Shown piece after piece: positions 11,340-23,297 of a DNA stretch of 64,000 nt. The notes below the pieces were generated by a model, which worked only from the letters and a program-made list of their open reading frames with translations, was not told the origin of the DNA and did no database searches. Position numbers and translations under genes: made by a program. This DNA comes from Dipteronia dyeriana. Lineage: Eukaryota; Streptophyta; Magnoliopsida; Sapindales; Sapindaceae. The first letter of the stretch is position 1. Each line of letters begins with the position of its first letter. The stretch lies in contig CM065296.1 in assembly GCA_032871835.1 (NCBI GenBank), positions 6,768,001-6,832,000 on the forward strand, given 5' to 3'.

Positions 11340-13656
11340 AACGTTGGAGAGGTTGACTTATAAATAACAGAGTCCTGAAACAATAAGGGGGTCTTGATTG
11401 GAACAATTTATATACCTATTTGAAGTCCCCATTACCTAGATTTTGTTCTCGTTTTCGAGTATATTTTGGTATTTAATGTGTTTGTAAGCCTTGTGTAGGC
11501 ACATGTTCCCTGTGGAAGGTATTTGAGCTTAATTGAAGAGTTTTGGAGGTTAGATGGGCTGAAATGGAAATGGGCTGTGCAGAACATCTAAATTACGGAG
11601 ACCATATCTCTCTCCTTAGATTGAACCACATTTTCTATTACAACTTTTATGAAGCTCCGGATGTCTTCTTTCCAACACAATTTACAGATTTTGATTCCGG
11701 GTTTTGTAGAGGAAGTTATGGCCATTTCCGTAACGGTGCCTGAAACTGGAAATGTTGAAACATGATTCCAGCTCGTCCTAGAGGCAGTTTTTGGCCGAAA
11801 TTGAGGGGCAATATTGCCCTTTCACACCCCACTTTATGACCTAACCTCCCTACATTATATATACCCCCATTTTCTCACCTCTCAAGAGAGAACACAATCC
11901 CCACACTCTAAAACCGAACCTCTCTTCATCTTCTTCATCTCTTCCATCTTCTTCACCAAATAAGTGAGTGATTCAAGCCTCCATGGAGGTTTATCCTCCA
12001 TGGGAGCTCACCATACACCTCCATACCACCATTTTACACTTCCTCCACCCATTTTAGAACCAATTTCAAGGAAATAGGAGTGGTCTTAGGACCAAAACCG
12101 AGCTAGGAAAGATTTTGAGCATCTTTGGAGGGTTTGTCTTCAAGGGTTTACTGATTTTTAATCATTTTCCTTGTATTTTCATTTCTTTAATGTGTAACCC
12201 CGAATTGCGAATTTGTAAACCTTTCACATGTGCTATATATGTATTTTTGTACTTAAATTCATTTGGGTTTTGTTTTGCTCTTGGAATTATATGTTTTAAT
12301 GCTCTTATTATGATATGTATGTGTATGAATGACTTGAAATTGATATGTATGTATGATTGGGATTAGGAGTAGAGTAATCTAATGTAGGGGTAGATTAATT
12401 TAGCTTCTCATGATTGCTTGTATGTTAATGGATGACCAAAATGCCATGTATTGATGATTTGAGTGATTAGGGATTTTTCCCCAAAAAAGTGGGAAAGGCT
12501 AGTTCATGCATTTATGTGCTAAATTGGCTTTGGTTCATTTCCTTGCACTTAATGGGTTCTTTTAGGACACAATTGCCCTTCCTTGGCCGGATTGGGTGGT
12601 GAATTGGTTTAGGGATAATTCCCAAATCAAGAGGATTGACCCTTAATTTATATTGAATGTACTTAATGTCTTAGCAAGTGCATTGATGCACATTAGTGTT
12701 AGGTGATCATATTTTCCATTCGTATTCATCCATCTTAGGGAGTCTAGAGAGATTAGGAGAGAGCTCTCTCTTGTTGAGGGGGTTGTGCATTCATGAGATT
12801 GGAGAACGCCGTAGTCGTCCAGTGGTGAGGACATCTCTGATTGACACCCGAGAAGACCCAGTGTTCGATTACTTGTTACGGATGAGGGGTCCCCTTTTTA
12901 TCTATTTTGTATTTCTTTCCTTGTATCTCTGTCTCTTTTTTTGATGTGTACTTTCATTCACTAGGAATTTGATATAAACCTAGTATTGTTGACTATTTCG
13001 TTGCATATGCTTGTTATTGGTTGAGTGGCCCTTCGAAATGCTTAAAGCCTTGAGTGGTTAGCCACCCTTTCATTGAACCTAGGTTGTGTGTGATGGACCG
13101 AGAGGTGAAGCACTCACCGTGCATTTAGTAGATTGGCTACTACGTGTAGAGCCCGCGTGCGGTTTGGCGCGTATTGTCGCTACATGTGTCTCATTGTTCT
13201 TATTGAACCGAGTGCAGTTCGGGCAACTATCGAGAGATAGGTTGTTGGTGCATTTCGGTATAGTCGATTGTCGTTGGAGTGAGGGCAATTGGTGAGGATT
13301 AAGTGAGCATGGCATTCATCCTTGACTATGCATGTTGTATGAAATTGTGTGATTGCTATGGTGGAGTCATTTGCTTAGTGTAACCATTTACATTCCATAT
13401 CACTCCATTCTATCCTATCATTGTACATATTGTTTATTTCTGTATTTTGTTACATTAGTTTAGCATTTATTTTTTAACATATTCTTTCGCATACGCAACA
13501 CACGAGTTCACTCGGAGTGTTGTAATAATAGCTATAACTAGAAACGGTCGGTGAATCCCACCTCCTTGTGGAACGATCCTTGCTTGCTGCTGTGCTAGTC
13601 TCTATGACTCGCACACTTGCGAGGCCGAACTGAAATGTTCATATTTGACAACATTG
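11340..13656 (+). repeat. probable LTR or LTR-element relic, unclassified
   Basis: This 2.3-kb non-coding stretch interrupts the LINE relic. It has LTR-like organisation: a TATA region (TTATATATACCCC, about 11855-11868), then a CT-rich leader (CTCACCTCTCAAGAGAG). It ends near CATATTTGACAACA (about 13643-13656). The phrase CTTGTGGAACGATCC near 13566 resembles sequence seen close to the priming region of some plant gypsy elements. I could not find matching ends or a target duplication, so the limits are approximate. Confidence 0.35.
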
Positions 13657-14842
13657 CAACAATGTGTCCTTCAGGTCTGAAAAAAAAAAGATAAAGGAGA
13701 AAAAAACAAGCTCATTTAGCGCAACAACATCCTGTTCATATAATTCTTAGCCATCAGAATTGAATTTGATCCTGATTCAAGAATCCTAGCAAAAACTTCT
13801 CAACCCAAACATACCTAAGGCTAAGAAACTAACCCCACCATATATATAATTCTGTTCTTGTCATTTTGCAGGTTTAACGAGGAAAATCAAGGATTATTCA
13901 ACAGACCATCTACATTGTCTACTTCGTGAAGGAGACGGCATCTTAGTGTCTTCCGGTTCGACAAAATTTACCTTGGGCCTAACTCAACTTGACCCGATCC
14001 ACAACTAACCGTAGTTTGACCAACTACACTAGTTAAATCCTTTTATTTAAATGGTTTGCCGAAACAACTTTAAATTTTTAAATTTTAGTTTATTTTTTAT
14101 ATATAATACCTTCGGTGATGGTGATTCAAATCCAGATATTGCCAAGTTTAATAAACACCCTTTAATTGGCATTGGCTCACTATATATCACACATATTACA
14201 ATAAAAACGTATATGTGAACTTGTAGATTAAAAGACAACATAGAGTAAAATGGATGGCATATATGGTACTACCAGAATAGATTGAAAGAGAGTTATCTCT
14301 CGTTATGAGAGTATGTTGCTATCAGTAATATACAGACCACAACTGTATTATTAGGTATTGATATGTCTTGGTAGTCCTATTATATTGTTTTTGTAATGCT
14401 TATAAAAAATATATAGTTGGAAAAAGAGGGTGAGACCAAAAATATTTTTGGTTATTTGAGATTTTTTCTAAATTCTTAAATTTTATAAGAGAAGCCTTAT
14501 ATTGGTAAGAGTGTTGCTATAGATTGTCTAAGTTTTTTTTTTAATCTAAAATTCATATCCAAATAACGTGACACATAAGAGTAAAGACAATTGATGCCCA
14601 ATGGGGGACTCAAGTTCCCACAGGCCAAAATGATTTTTTTATTAGGTTAATTTTTTTTAATTGATTTAAAATTTTAACTTAAATCCATTTAAATAACTAT
14701 CATGATCGTTAATTGAATCTAACTCTATCTGAAAAATAATTACAACTGAAACCTAAAGCCTGTAATATTTAAGGATTTTTTTAATATGTAACACTCTTTC
14801 CAAGGCCATTGATATAAAAGTCACCAAGTTAATAATTCTTAT
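13657..14842. other. intergenic, no gene seen
   Basis: AT-rich, with no open frame of interest in either direction. A short minus-strand frame at 14047-14241 has no recognisable motif. Confidence 0.6.
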
Positions 14843-15434
14843 GGAAATAGCAACAATTAATGTGTTTTGTCAAAATTGCCTCTTTGTTTTTTACTTTTTA
14901 AAATTCTTTCCCTCTCTCTTTCTTCCTCTCTCATCTTTTTTTTTTCAAAGACCTCCATTGATCCAATGAAGGTCGTTGAAACGGTCAACTCCATTAGAGG
15001 TCGTTTTGACGACCCTCAACCTCCATTGGAGGTTGTCGAAACGATCTCCGTTAATTTTATTTTAATAGAAATAAGTCTTGGATAACTAGAAATAAGTCGC
15101 AGGTATCTGGCGATAAGTCTCTGGTGACCTATCCGAGATTATTACCGAGACTTATTTTCAGAATTGGTTTTTCTATCTTCTTCTTCATCGACCACCAATG
15201 GAGGTCGAGGTCATTTCAACCTCCATTTGAGGTCTAACCGACCTCCATTGATTATTTGATAAAAAAAACCGATGAGAGAAAGGTATAAGGAGAGAAAGAG
15301 AAATTTTAAAAGTAAAAAGAAAAGTAATAGAATAAGTGAGGGTATTTCAGTATCACCTACTTTGATGCTAAAAAATATAGAATTAATAACTAGATGATAT
15401 TCCCATAAAACCAAGCCCATTTGGTGCTATTTCC
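14843..15434. mobile_element. palindromic MITE (long inverted repeats), about 590 bp
   Basis: The ends are GGAAATAGCAAC and the inverse of GGAAATAGCACC. Inside, both arms carry TTACTTTT-AAAATT, CTCTCTCTTTC and CTCTCATC blocks, then ACCTCCATTGA and its inverse. Together they form an imperfect palindrome of over 200 bp per arm. The flanks (ATTCTTAT left, CTCTTATT right) are similar but I cannot fix a target duplication. Long arms suggest a Mutator-like origin, but this is not proven. Confidence 0.6.
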
Positions 15435-15564
15435 TCTCTTATTCCTTCAATATTTAATGACAAGTTTGTCAATCAACTTTTATCATTGTTACAATATTGA
15501 ATTATTTCTTGCTATTAATGCTATGCGACTTTAACAACAATCATTATTTTCCAAAGAAATATAT

Positions 15565-15726
15565 TGTTACTATAGAATGGTGTGGATTTTGCCACCACAA
15601 CACCATTTGCATGTAATTACCATCACATCATTTGAGATTGTGACATGTGGAAGTAAGTATTGCGTTGGTTCATTTTTATGGTGACTAGTGGCAAACAGGA
15701 TACCCCTTTCTTATTGGTTACTAAAT

Positions 15727-15787
<61 letters not shown>

Positions 15788-15968
15788 TATTTATTTTGAA
15801 TGTGTGTGTGTTCTTTATTTTGAAATTAAGAACAAATCAATGAAAGCTTTTGTTTGTATTTTACATAACCAATACAAAGGCAAACGAAAGGCAATCTCCC
15901 ATATACCTTTGTCTTATTTATTTTATTATTTTATTCAATGCTTTATTTATTTTATTAAATTTATAATA
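15565..15968 (+). repeat. 5' LTR of copia element 2
   Basis: It begins TGTTACTATAG and ends TTTATAATA just before the priming site. It holds a (TA)n microsatellite (about 15729-15771) followed by (TG)n, which the 3' LTR lacks apart from a short (TG)n. The microsatellite therefore expanded after insertion or was lost from the other copy. Confidence 0.8.
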
Positions 15969-15970
15969 CG

Positions 15971-15982
15971 TTATCAGCACGA
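15971..15982 (+). other. primer binding site of copia element 2
   Basis: TTATCAGCACGA directly follows the 5' LTR. TATCAG is the core of the usual plant copia site complementary to initiator tRNA-Met; the rest diverges from the textbook form. Confidence 0.55.
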
Positions 15983-16440
15983 TTTTAGAACATGAAGTTT
16001 CTGAATTTTATTTCCATTAGAACCTAAAGTTTCTAAATTTATTTCCAGAACCTGGATCTTCTGAATTTATTACCATTTGGAATCTGAAGTTCCAAAATTT
16101 ATTTTCAAAACCTGAAGTTTCTGAATTTATTATTACTAGAACCTGAAGCTTCTAGATTTTTATTTATCAATACCAGAACCTGTAGTTTTGGATTTTGTTT
16201 CTCGTATTTTATTACTTTTACGCAATTTAATTTCTCATAATTTATTTACTTTTACGTAATTTTTATTTAAACAATTTGGTCACTCATCCAAAAATCCTGA
16301 AGTTTATGGACTTATTTATCATTACTGGAATATGAAACTTTTGGATTTATTTACTCACAAATATTTCTTTATATATCTGAAAAATTAAATTCCTCAGATT
16401 TTTATCAGACCAAAAGTTCTGACTAAATTCTGAATTTCAA

Positions 16441-17490
16441 ATAACAACTGCAAGCTTGAAGTTTGCTGCACTGGAAGTATCTGGGGACAACTACATGTCT
16501 TGGGTAATTGATGCGAAATTATTGTTAAAATCAGAAGGCTTATATTACACCATTGAAGAAGGGCCTGAGACAATTGAACAAGATAAGTCCACTGCTATGG
16601 TCATTATCTGACGCCATCTACATGAAGATTTAAAAGCCCAGTACCTAACTGTCACGGAACCAAAAGTTCTATGGCAAGAATTAAAAGACCGTTTTGATAA
16701 CCAACCTGATGTTGCATTACCAAATGCCAGGTATCAATGACAATATTTACGTTTTTAAGACTATAGGTCAGTCTCTGAATATAACTCTGCTTTATTCAAA
16801 ATCGCTACACAGCTAGAATTGTGTGGTCAGGGGGTAATAGAAAATGATATGTTGGAAAAAATATTTACAACATTTTCTACCTCAAACATGATATTACAAT
16901 AGCAATATCGAGAACGTTGATTATCAAAATATTCAGAGTTAATCTCATGTCTCTTGGTTGCAGAGAAAAATAACGAGTTGTTAATAAAAAATCACGAATC
17001 ACGCCCGACTGGCTTTACAACATTCCCCAAAGTGAATGCTAATACTATTGGGGGACAAAATCGTGGCCGTGGTCGCGGTCCTTACCGTGGTCGTAGTCGT
17101 GGCCATGGCAGTGGTCAAGGTCACGGAAGAATATATGATTACTCTAATCCGGTTGGTTATAATCAAAACATTCCCCAGAAGCAGAATGTTAATAAGGTCA
17201 GGTCAAATAAAGAAAAGAGTATCCAAAGAGGGTCTAAGAAAGATAATGGTGTATGTTTCAGATGTGTCTGTCATAATCATTGGTCACGTATATGCCGTAC
17301 ACCCAAACATTTGGTTGAGCTTTATCAAGCATCGATCAAGGGAAAGGAAAATGCCAAGAATCCTGAAACCAACTTTATGGAGGATTCGGATTTTATGGAT
17401 ATTACCCAGTTTAATGTTTCTGATTTTCTAGTTGATCCAATTGACAAAGTGACCACTCCAATTGGTGATCGAAATATCCATACCAATTAA
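16441..17490 (+). pseudogene. gag of copia element 2 (defective)
   Basis: The frame contains LKFAALEVSGDNYMSW, then RHLHEDLKAQYLTV, SVSEYNSALFKI and ELISCLLVAEKNNELL. This is the signature of a common plant copia gag with the LRHHLHE and YSELISCLL blocks. A Gly/Arg-rich RNA-binding stretch (GRGRGPYRGRSRG) precedes an intact zinc knuckle, CFRCVCHNHWSRIC. Stops interrupt the N-terminal half (TGA at about 16609 and others at about 16738, 16757 and 16900). The last 178 codons (16954-17490) are open and end with TAA. Confidence 0.88.
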
Positions 17491-17639
17491 GTACTATTTA
17501 TAATATTTTTGTCATCATGTGAAATGCTTCTGTAAATATTCCTTGTATAATATATACTTTTGATCACTCCATCTAATATGTATTTTATTTTTTCTTTGTG
17601 AAGCACAACAAATATGTCTATAAATGATAAATTGAGTGA

Positions 17640-19200
17640 TATTAAAAAGCAAGGTACATGAGATATATGTTTAGCCGATAGTGCAACGACAAATACAATT
17701 TTACGGAATCAGAATACTTTCTGAATTTAACTTTGCTTAAGGCAAATGTTAATACAATATCAGGTCTAGCAGATCTGATAGAAGGCTTCGGCAGAGTCGT
17801 GATATTGTTACCAAAAAATACTAAAATATGTATCTATGATGCTTTATATTCAAGTAGATTCAGAAGAAATCTACTAAGTTTCAAGGATATACGGTGTAAT
17901 GGATTTCACATAAAAACCATAAATGATGAGAATATCGAATATCTGTGCATTACTTCCTATAATTTAGGCTAGAAACTCATTCTGGAAAAGCTACGTGCTT
18001 TATCACCTGGATTATATTACACCTTTATAAGAGGTGTAGAAGTTTATACAGTTATGAACAAGAAGTTCTCAGACCCAAAAATATTTATGCTCTGGCATGA
18101 TCGTCTTGGTCACCCATAATCCACAATGATGCGAAGAATCATTAAAAATTCTCATGGGCATCCATTAAAGAACCAGAAGATTCTTTTATACCATGAAAAT
18201 TTATGTACTGCATGTTCACGAGGGGAATTAGTAATAAAACCATCTCAATCCAAGGTTGGTTTTGAATCCCCATCATTCCTACAAAGAATTCAAGGAGACA
18301 TATGTGGACCTATTTATCCACCAAGTGGATCGATATTTTATGGTCCTAATTGATGCATCCATTAGATGGTCACACATTTGTTTATTATCAACACGTAATA
18401 TTGCTTTTGCAAGATTACTTGCACAGATTATCAGGCTTCGGGTACATTTTCCCGATCATCCGATTAAGTCAATACGCCTTGATAATGCTAGTGAATTTAC
18501 TTCCAAAACATTTGATGAATATTACAGATCAGTTGGGATTGATGTTGAACATCCAGTTCCACATGTTCATACTCAAAATGGATTAGCAGAGTCGCTTATC
18601 AAGCGTCTCCAGGTAATTGCAAGAACTTTATTATTGCGAACACAATTATCATTTTCTGTTTGGGAACATGCTATTTTACATTCTGCAGCATTAATTCGTC
18701 TTCGTCCCACTGCTTATCATCAATATTCACTGGTACAACTTGTATTTGGCTATCAACCAGATATTTCTCATCTGCGTACTTTTGGTTGTGCAGTATATGT
18801 CCCAATTGCACCTACACCTAGAATTAAAATGGGACCCTAACGTCATTTGGGAATATATGTGGGTCTAGATTCACCATCAATTATTAGATATCTGGAACCT
18901 TTAACTGATGATTTTCTTACTGCACGATTTGCTGACTGCCATTTTGATGAGGGAAATTTCCTATCATTAGGAAAAACTTCTCCTAAAGAGAAGCGTGAAC
19001 TCTCTTGGAAATTCCCTAGTCTAATTCATCTTGACCTATACTTATCTCAATGTGAGAATGAAGTCCGTATGATAGTCCATCTTCAAACAATAGCAAATCA
19101 GTTACCAGATGCATTTACCGATGCTACTAGGGTAACAAAATCATACATCCCAGCTGATAATGTACCAGCACGGGTGATTGTTCAAGAAGAACAATCTAAA
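17640..19200 (+). pseudogene. protease and integrase of copia element 2 (defective)
   Basis: The protease block CLADSATTNTIL appears near 17675. A protease continuation with RRNLLSFKDIR (17733-17972) and the gag-pre-integrase block LWHDRLGHP (about 18092) follow. The integrase is split: residues up to QRIQGDICGPI are in one frame and the core (VLIDASIRWSHICLL, SIRLDNASEFTSKTFDEY, HTQNGLAESLIKR) is in another. The frameshift is near 18300-18350. All three catalytic acidic positions (D, D, E) can be recognised. The core reads to TAA at 18838, and the linker region continues from 18847 to 19203. Confidence 0.85.
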
Positions 19201-19203
19201 TAA

Positions 19204-21168
19204 ATGATAACAAAAGAATCATCTACTGCACGCCAGAAGCGTGGTAGGCCACTTGGTTCAAAAGATATTGTTCCTCGGAAAAGAAAAAGAAAAAGAAAAT
19301 ACCAGGATCATGTTCCTCAGTTTATAAATAAATCCACTTTCTCAAAATCAACTCCACAAGAGTTAGATGTCCCTAAAAAGACACAAGTAACTAAAGTAAC
19401 AGAAACCAAGTAGTGGAAGAAATCCCTGAAGAGATTCAAGAACATAGAAATGAGGAAATTTCTATAAATTATACAAGAGAAATGTGGAACCGTGAGGAAA
19501 CAATTATCGATGATATATTTTCATATACAGTGGCTACTGAAATTATAAATGATGATTATGAGCCTCATAGTGTTGATGATTGTAGGCAAAGGTCTGATTG
19601 GTCTAAATGGAAAGAAACAATTCATACTGAATTGAATTCATTAGCCAAATGTAAAGTATTTGGATCAATAATCCGGACGCATGGAGACATCAAACATGTT
19701 GGATACAAATGGATTTTTGTACGAAAACGTAATGAGAAAAATGAGGTTATGCGATGTAAGGCATGACTTGTAGCACAAGGTTTCTCACAGAGATCGGGTA
19801 TTGATTTTGATGAGACATACTCACCAGTAATGGATACAATTACTTTTAGATTTCTAATAAGTTTGGATGTCTTAGAAAGACTTGAAATGCGTCTTATAGA
19901 CGTCGTAACTGCCTACCTATATGGTTCACTCGACTCAGATATTTATATGAAAATCCTTGAAGGGTTTAGAATGCCGGAAGCATACAACTCGAGACCTCGC
20001 AATTTATACTCGATTAAATTATAAAGGTCCTTGTATGAATTAAAGCAATCTGGGCGCATGTGGTATAACCGCCTCAGTGAATATTTGATTAAAGAAGGAT
20101 ATTTTAATAATCCTAAATGCCCATGTGTCTTCATAAAGAAATCAGAATCTGGATTTGCTATCATAGCAGTTTATGTTGATGATATGAATTTGATCGGAAC
20201 TCCTGGAGAGCTCTTGAAAACTGCTGAATATTTGAAAAAGGAATTCGAGATGAAAGATCTAGGAAAGACAAAATATTGTCTTGGTCTAGAGATTGAACAT
20301 AAATCAAATGGAATACTTATTCATTAATCAACATATGTTGAAAAGATCCTGAAAAGATTCCAAATGGATAATGCTCACCCATTGAGTACTTCTATGATTG
20401 TTAGAACTCTTGATCCTAAGAAATATCCATTCCGACCACTTGAAGATGGTGAAAAAAATACTTGGTCCTGAAGTACCATATCTTAATGCAATTGATGCTT
20501 TGTTATATATGGCCCAATGTACTAGACCAGACATTGCATTTTCAATAAATTTGTTTGCTAGATTTAGTTCAGCACCAACTCGAAGGCATTGAAATGAGAT
20601 TAAACATCTTTTTCGTTACCTTCGTGTCACGAAAGATTTAGGATTATTTTATTCGAAATCTAACAATTTTTCAGGTTTAATTGGTTATGTTGATGCCGGA
20701 TATCTGTCTGATCCCCATAAAGCTTGTTCACAAATGGGAATACGTGTTTACATATAATGGCCTAACAATCTCCTGGCGCTCTACAAAACAAACTATTGTT
20801 GCTACATCCGCTAATCATTCAGAGATCCTTACACTTCGAGAATGTGTTTGGCTAAGGTCAGTTATTCATCATATTCAAAAGACATGTGGATTCTTATTAT
20901 CTACATAAATACCGACACCGATATTTGAAGATAATGCGACTTGTGTTGCTCAAGTTAGAGGAGGATATATCAAAGGAGATAAAACCAAACATATTTCTCC
21001 TAAATTCTTCTATACTCATGAACTTCAACATAACTGACAGATCGATGTAAAACAAATTCGGTCTATAGATAATCTTGCAGATTTGTTTACTAAGACATTG
21101 CCTACATCAACTTTTGAGAAACTAGTATATGGAATTAGGATGCGTTGGCTCTGTAAATTACAGGATTG
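19204..21168 (+). pseudogene. reverse transcriptase and RNase H of copia element 2 (defective)
   Basis: A Lys/Arg-rich linker (KRGRPLGSKDIVPRKRKRK) leads to the reverse transcriptase: WSKWKETIHTELNSL, LVAQGFSQRSGIDFDETYSPV, SLYELKQSGRMWYNRL and an intact YVDDMNLIG near 20170. RNase H blocks follow (TRPDIAFSINL, WRSTKQTIVATSANHSEI, the terminal ADLFTKTLP). Stops lie between blocks (for example near 19765, 20022 and 20325). Frame changes occur near 19400, 20460 and 20680. The final block ends near 21168. Confidence 0.87.
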
Positions 21169-21416
21169 ATATTGAAATTTTGTTCAGGGGGAGCACCCAA
21201 TCAGGGGGAGTAAAATTTGAATGGACATACTGTACTCTTTTTCCTTTACCAGATTTTATCCCACTGGGTTTTATCGGAAAGGTTTTAATGAGGCAGTTCT
21301 GAACATGTTCAATATAACTTGATCCAGAAGATCATTATATATATTTTGCTAAGGTTTTTATCCTATTGGGTTTTTCCTAACAAATTAAGATACACGTGGT
21401 GAAAATCCAAAGGGGA

Positions 21417-21747
21417 GTATTATAGAATATTGTAGATTTTACTACCATATTTACCTGTAATTGCCACCACATCATTTGAAATTATGACATGTGGAAGTAA
21501 GTATTGTGTTGGCTCATTTTAATGGTGGCTAGTGGCAAACAAGATGTCCCTTTCTTATTGGTTACTAAATCTTATATATGTGTGTGTGTGTTCTTTATTT
21601 TGAATTTAAGAACAAATCAATGAAACCTTTTCTTTGTATTTTACATAACCAATACAAAGGCAAACAAAAGACAATCTCCCATATACCTTTGTCTTATTTA
21701 TTTTATTATTTTTTTAATGCTTTATTTATTTTATTTAATTTATAACA
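21417..21747 (+). repeat. 3' LTR of copia element 2
   Basis: It follows the purine run AAAGGGGAG (about 21409-21416), the polypurine tract. It repeats the 5' LTR with substitutions and a much shorter dinucleotide repeat (TGTGTGTGTG near 21580). It ends TTTATAACA. Confidence 0.8.
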
Positions 21748-21845
21748 ATTGTGTGATTTTTTTTTTAAATTTGGTGTAGTATGTCTTAGTTCAATAATCA
21801 ATTTTCTATTATGGAAATATAAAGATAGTATGGACTACATTATCA

Positions 21846-22006
21846 AATAGAAGATTAGTGAGACGATATGAGGTTGATTCAATAGTAAAACTCCTTACAC
21901 TTGGATCACGAGGTTACGGGTTTGAGTTCTCTCCTTCCAAAAAATCCTGAATTTATGTAATAGTTTAATATTTCAAAAAATAATAATAATAATAGAAGAT
22001 TAGTGA
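21846..22006 (+). mobile_element. tRNA-derived SINE with 16-bp target duplication
   Basis: The 16-bp direct repeat AATAGAAGATTAGTGA occurs at 21846-21861 and 21991-22006. Between them is a 129-bp insert with a B-box-like GGTTTGAGTTC (about 21919-21929), a weak A-box region near 21872, and a TAA-rich 3' tail. A long, perfect target duplication with a pol III promoter remnant is the hallmark of a SINE moved by LINE machinery. Confidence 0.8.
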
Positions 22007-22280
22007 ATGAATGGTTTTCAATTTGCACATGTGGAGAAAATTATCATCAATAAAATTGATAGAGGATATTATGAAATATTTTAAAAATATAATATTTTCT
22101 ATAAGGCGCGAATTGTTTTTGTTTTACATTTACTTCTTTAGGTGACAAAATTCACAAACAATTTTTTTTTTTTTAATATATTATTAGTTTACAATTAAAA
22201 TATTACTGTGTTATAACTTATAACCAATCCCCATCGAATAAAGAGTATCCTTACATTATCCAAATCTAATACTAAAAGTA

Positions 22281-23018
22281 TAATGTCTTGTTTGATTTTT
22301 CTAATTAATACTTAATGGCACTTAATTTGTTCCATTAAGTTATTTTGTTTATTTTTTAAGTGATAAAATCACTTAAGAAACCTTTAAAACCATTTGTTTA
22401 GAAAAGTGAAAAAAAATTCACTTTTCACTTAGTAAAAGCTCACTTTAATTTAATGCAATTTTTTTACGATCTAACTAATTTCTAATTTTGTTTTCTATCA
22501 AACTGCTATTCATATTAATATATATATTTTTACTTTATCACCATAAACAACCACAACATCACAAAACCTAATTGTTTCAAAACTCAAAAAATTAAAGACT
22601 GATTTTCCTACTATATTCCGGCTTCCGGTAAGGACTCATTCTTTTTTTTTCTCATAATTTGATAATTAGTTTTATTAGTTTTATTTTAGAGTTTGATTGC
22701 ATCTAAATAATATTATTAATTTAAATTTAAAATATTATTAATAACTATATAATTTTATTTTACAATTATTAAATTACTTGTTATAGTTATCCTTAATATG
22801 AAAAAATATAAATATATAACAAATAGCTAGAAGGGTATAGATGTAAAAGTGTTAATTTCAAATATTTATAGCTTAAATATATAAGCAACTTATCACTTAC
22901 ATTCAGTTTTCAGTGAAAAAAAAAACATATTTTTCAGTTTTCAGTCTTTAGTCACTATTCAATCTTCAGTAACATTCAGCATTGTTCAGTCTTAGATAAC
23001 AAATCAAACGAGGCCTAA
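22281..23018. mobile_element. second Tourist-like (PIF/Harbinger) MITE, 732 bp
   Basis: The element at 22284-23015 begins TGTCTTGTTTGATT and ends with the inverse of GGCCTCGTTTGATT. It is flanked by TAA on both sides (22281-22283 and 23016-23018). Size and target site match the MITE at 7031-7760, but the termini differ, so it is a different family. The right part holds repeated TTCAGT blocks (about 22905-22990). No transposase frame. Confidence 0.75.
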
Positions 23019-23297
23019 AATGTTATGGTATTACTTTAATTAATTTAATTAAATTATATAAAAATAATATAATTTAAATGAATGTATTATTGTGATATCA
23101 CATCATTTAGGGAGCATAATTAAATATCAAATTTGAACATGGTAACGTTACTGTCGAACAAAATCTCTATCTCCACCGCCATTGACACATGAATTATAAC
23201 CGTTACGAAGACCATGAAATGATACTGTGTACTGTGTATAATGTGTTGGCTGCAACTTAAAGATGTACTACAATATATTTTTGGATTAGAATTTTGA

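Larger units (their letters stand above)
15565..21747 (+). mobile_element. Ty1/copia retrotransposon 2, both LTRs present, decayed
   Basis: LTRs at 15565-15968 and 21417-21747 share long blocks (GACATGTGGAAGTAAGTATTG, TTGGTTACTAAATC, the end block of repeated TTTATTTA). Between them lie a gag, protease, integrase, reverse transcriptase and RNase H in copia order. All domains are present, but there are many stops and at least three frameshifts. I found no clean target duplication. Confidence 0.93.

Noticed and set aside
17036..17431. 131-codon frame in another phase of copia 2 gag
   Set aside because: A shadow of the Gly/Arg-rich gag stretch.
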